Below, in pieces: positions 6,288 through 7,590 of a DNA stretch of 7,590 nt. The stretch lies in NCBI GenBank assembly GCA_946886185.1, contig CAMPIC010000123.1:1-7590 (forward strand), read 5' to 3'. The stretch comes from an uncultured bacterium (GTDB lineage Bacteria; Eisenbacteria; RBG-16-71-46; CAIMUX01). The translations under genes and the position numbers were made by a program. The notes below the pieces were generated by a model. That model had not been told where the DNA came from. It worked only from the letters and a program-made list of their open reading frames with translations, and did no database searches. Each line of letters begins with the position of its first letter. The stretch's first letter is position 1.

Positions 6288-7590
6288 TGACCGAGACCCC
6301 GAAACGCGCCGGCCTCTGGCCGTTCGAGGCATTGGGCATCGAGCCGAAACGCCGCGATCCACGCGTGGCAGTGCTGGGGCTGGCGCGTTCCGGGTGGTCC
6401 GCGGCCGCGCTCCTCGCCGATCGCGGATGCGCGCTCCTGCTGCTCGATCGTCGCGACGATGCCTCCGCTCACGAGCGCGCGCGCGCCATGACGGCCCAGG
6501 GCGTCGCGGTGGAGCTGGCCATGGGCGAGCACGATCCACGCGCGCTCTCCACCGTCGATCTGATCGTGAAGTCTCCCGGAGTGGACCCGCGCATCCCATT
6601 CCTGGAGGAGGCGCGCCGCCTCGGCGTGCCGATCATCGGGGAGCTGGAGCTCGGTGCGCTCGCGGTGCAAGGCCCGCTCGGAGCGATCACGGGGACGAAC
6701 GGCAAGAGCACCACCACCGCCTGGACCGGCGACATGGTGCGGCGGTCGGGGATCGGCGTCCAGGTGGTCGGCAACATCGGCCGGCCGATCTGCGATGGAG
6801 TGCGGGTCGATCCGGGCGCCACCTTCGTGGCGGAGGTGTCGAGCTTCCAGCTGGAGGATACCCGCTCATTCCATCCCCGGGTCGCGACCCTGCTCAACCT
6901 GAGCCCCGACCATCTCGATCGCTACCAAGACTTTGCGGAATATCGCGAGGCCAAGCTGCGGATGTTCCGGAACCGAACCGCGGGCGACGTTGCGGTGTTA
7001 GGGGAAGGACAGGACATGGACGAGCTCGCGCGCGTGGTGAAGCCGGCCCGATGCCTCCGTGTCCAGATGAAGGATCGTGGCGTGGATGGCTGCGTTCTGC
7101 GTGACGATCGGATCTGGATCCGGGACCGGAGCTTGGAGGTCCCCCTCCAGCCACGCGCGCGGCTTTCCCTGCCAGGACGGCACAATCTCGAGAACGCGCT
7201 GGCGGCGGCCGCCACCGCGTATGCCCTGGGCGCGAGCGCCGAGGGGATCGCGGAGTCGCTCGCGCATTTCGGGGGCCTTCCTCATCGCCTCGAAACGGTC
7301 GGGACGATCGGCGGGTGCGAGTGCATCAACGACTCCAAGGCCACCAATGTCGGTTCGCTGGAGGTCGCCTTGCGCGCGTTCAAGGAGCCGGTCCGGCTGA
7401 TCGCGGGCGGGGTGGGCAAAGGGCAGAGCTTCGCTCCCCTCGCTTCCCTGGTGGCCGAACGTACGGCCGCCGTCTACTTGATCGGGGAAGCAGCCGCGCA
7501 GATGGAGCTCGAATGGTCCACGGCGCGCGCCATCCGCAGCGCATCCCTCGAGGCGGAGATCTATGCGGCGATAGCCGATGTCTCCCGCGA
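6287..7590 (+). CDS. murD: UDP-MurNAc-L-alanine:D-glutamate ligase (3' end beyond the window)
   Basis: MurD is the cytoplasmic ATP-dependent ligase that adds D-Glu to UDP-MurNAc-L-Ala. The frame is open to the right edge, giving 434 full codons of an expected ~460-480. The missing part should hold the LLSPACASFD-type C-terminal motif. Visible motifs are GLARSG (31-36) of the N-terminal UDP-binding fold, KSPGVD (95-100), the P-loop GTNGKST (136-142, K140), AEVSSFQLE (182-190), LNLSPDHLDRY (203-213), K223 as the likely carbamylated lysine, LPGRHNLENALAA (295-307), LPHRLE (331-336), NDSKATN (348-354) and GGVGKG (374-379). The start is ATG 6287, which shares its A with the mraY TGA; upstream there is only a weak purine stretch (GGTGAAG at 6272-6278), so coupling to mraY is likely. 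About 26 residues precede the Rossmann-like strand (RVAVLGLARSG), some twenty more than usual. GTG 6365 would remove them, but the start/stop overlap favours 6287. Confidence 0.96.
   Translation, partial: MTETPKRAGLWPFEALGIEPKRRDPRVAVLGLARSGWSAAALLADRGCALLLLDRRDDASAHERARAMTAQGVAVELAMGEHDPRALSTVDLIVKSPGVDPRIPFLEEARRLGVPIIGELELGALAVQGPLGAITGTNGKSTTTAWTGDMVRRSGIGVQVVGNIGRPICDGVRVDPGATFVAEVSSFQLEDTRSFHPRVATLLNLSPDHLDRYQDFAEYREAKLRMFRNRTAGDVAVLGEGQDMDELARVVKPARCLRVQMKDRGVDGCVLRDDRIWIRDRSLEVPLQPRARLSLPGRHNLENALAAAATAYALGASAEGIAESLAHFGGLPHRLETVGTIGGCECINDSKATNVGSLEVALRAFKEPVRLIAGGVGKGQSFAPLASLVAERTAAVYLIGEAAAQMELEWSTARAIRSASLEAEIYAAIADVSR

Noticed and set aside
3609..6599. 996-codon open frame on the minus strand, antisense to the end of murE, murF, mraY and the start of murD
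   Set aside because: Its translation is a low-complexity mix of Arg, Glu, His, Gln and Asp with no recognisable domain, and it lies opposite four intact Mur-pathway genes. Long antisense frames like this arise from GC-rich codon bias. Conservation of its stop-free state in relatives would be needed to revive it.
6394..7104. 236-codon + strand frame inside murD
   Set aside because: It is out of frame with murD, whose ligase motifs continue without interruption across the same stretch. The translation is Arg/Gly-rich without motifs.
1..7590. Search for terminators, tRNAs, CRISPR repeats, insertion sequences and promoters between genes
   Set aside because: Genes abut or overlap with at most three bases between them. 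No T-run hairpin, repeat-spacer pattern, inverted-repeat-bounded element or tRNA-like fold was seen.

Overview
This window is a section of a division and cell wall (dcw) gene cluster from a GC-rich bacterium (about two-thirds GC by eye, not computed). All genes are on the + strand and packed with no gaps: the 3' end of an unrecognised gene, then ftsI (a division transpeptidase with two C-terminal PASTA domains), murE, murF, mraY and the first ~434 codons of murD, which runs off the right edge. This gene order is classical for dcw clusters; ftsW, murG and murC would be expected downstream, outside the window.

Layout: 1-217, end of an upstream CDS; 201-2414, ftsI; 2302-3816, murE, overlapping ftsI out of frame by about 113 bases if the preferred TTG start is right; 3813-5195, murF, with a 4-base GTGA overlap with murE; 5199-6287, mraY, three bases after murF; 6287 to the edge, murD, sharing one base with the mraY stop (TGATG). 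No intergenic stretch exceeds three bases, and I see no internal promoter, terminator, RNA gene, mobile element or CRISPR array. The genes therefore look like part of one long transcript with translational coupling. Four of the five visible starts are TTG or GTG, each with a purine-rich Shine-Dalgarno sequence.

The genes work together as follows. MurD adds D-Glu to UDP-MurNAc-L-Ala, MurE adds the third residue (the DNPR motif predicts meso-diaminopimelate), and MurF adds D-Ala-D-Ala. MraY transfers the finished phospho-MurNAc-pentapeptide to undecaprenyl phosphate to make lipid I. FtsI cross-links the polymerised product at the septum.

The organism cannot be named from this alone. High GC, meso-DAP-type MurE, an FtsI with tandem PASTA repeats and an MraY of Gram-negative style suggest a deep-branching diderm (for example a Myxococcota/Desulfobacterota-like or Eisenbacteria/Gemmatimonadota-like lineage). 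That is an inference, not an assignment. I found no previously undescribed system. The points most worth a second look are the long ftsI/murE coding overlap, the divergent MurF motifs, the unidentified gene in the usual ftsL position and the strong excess of GATC.
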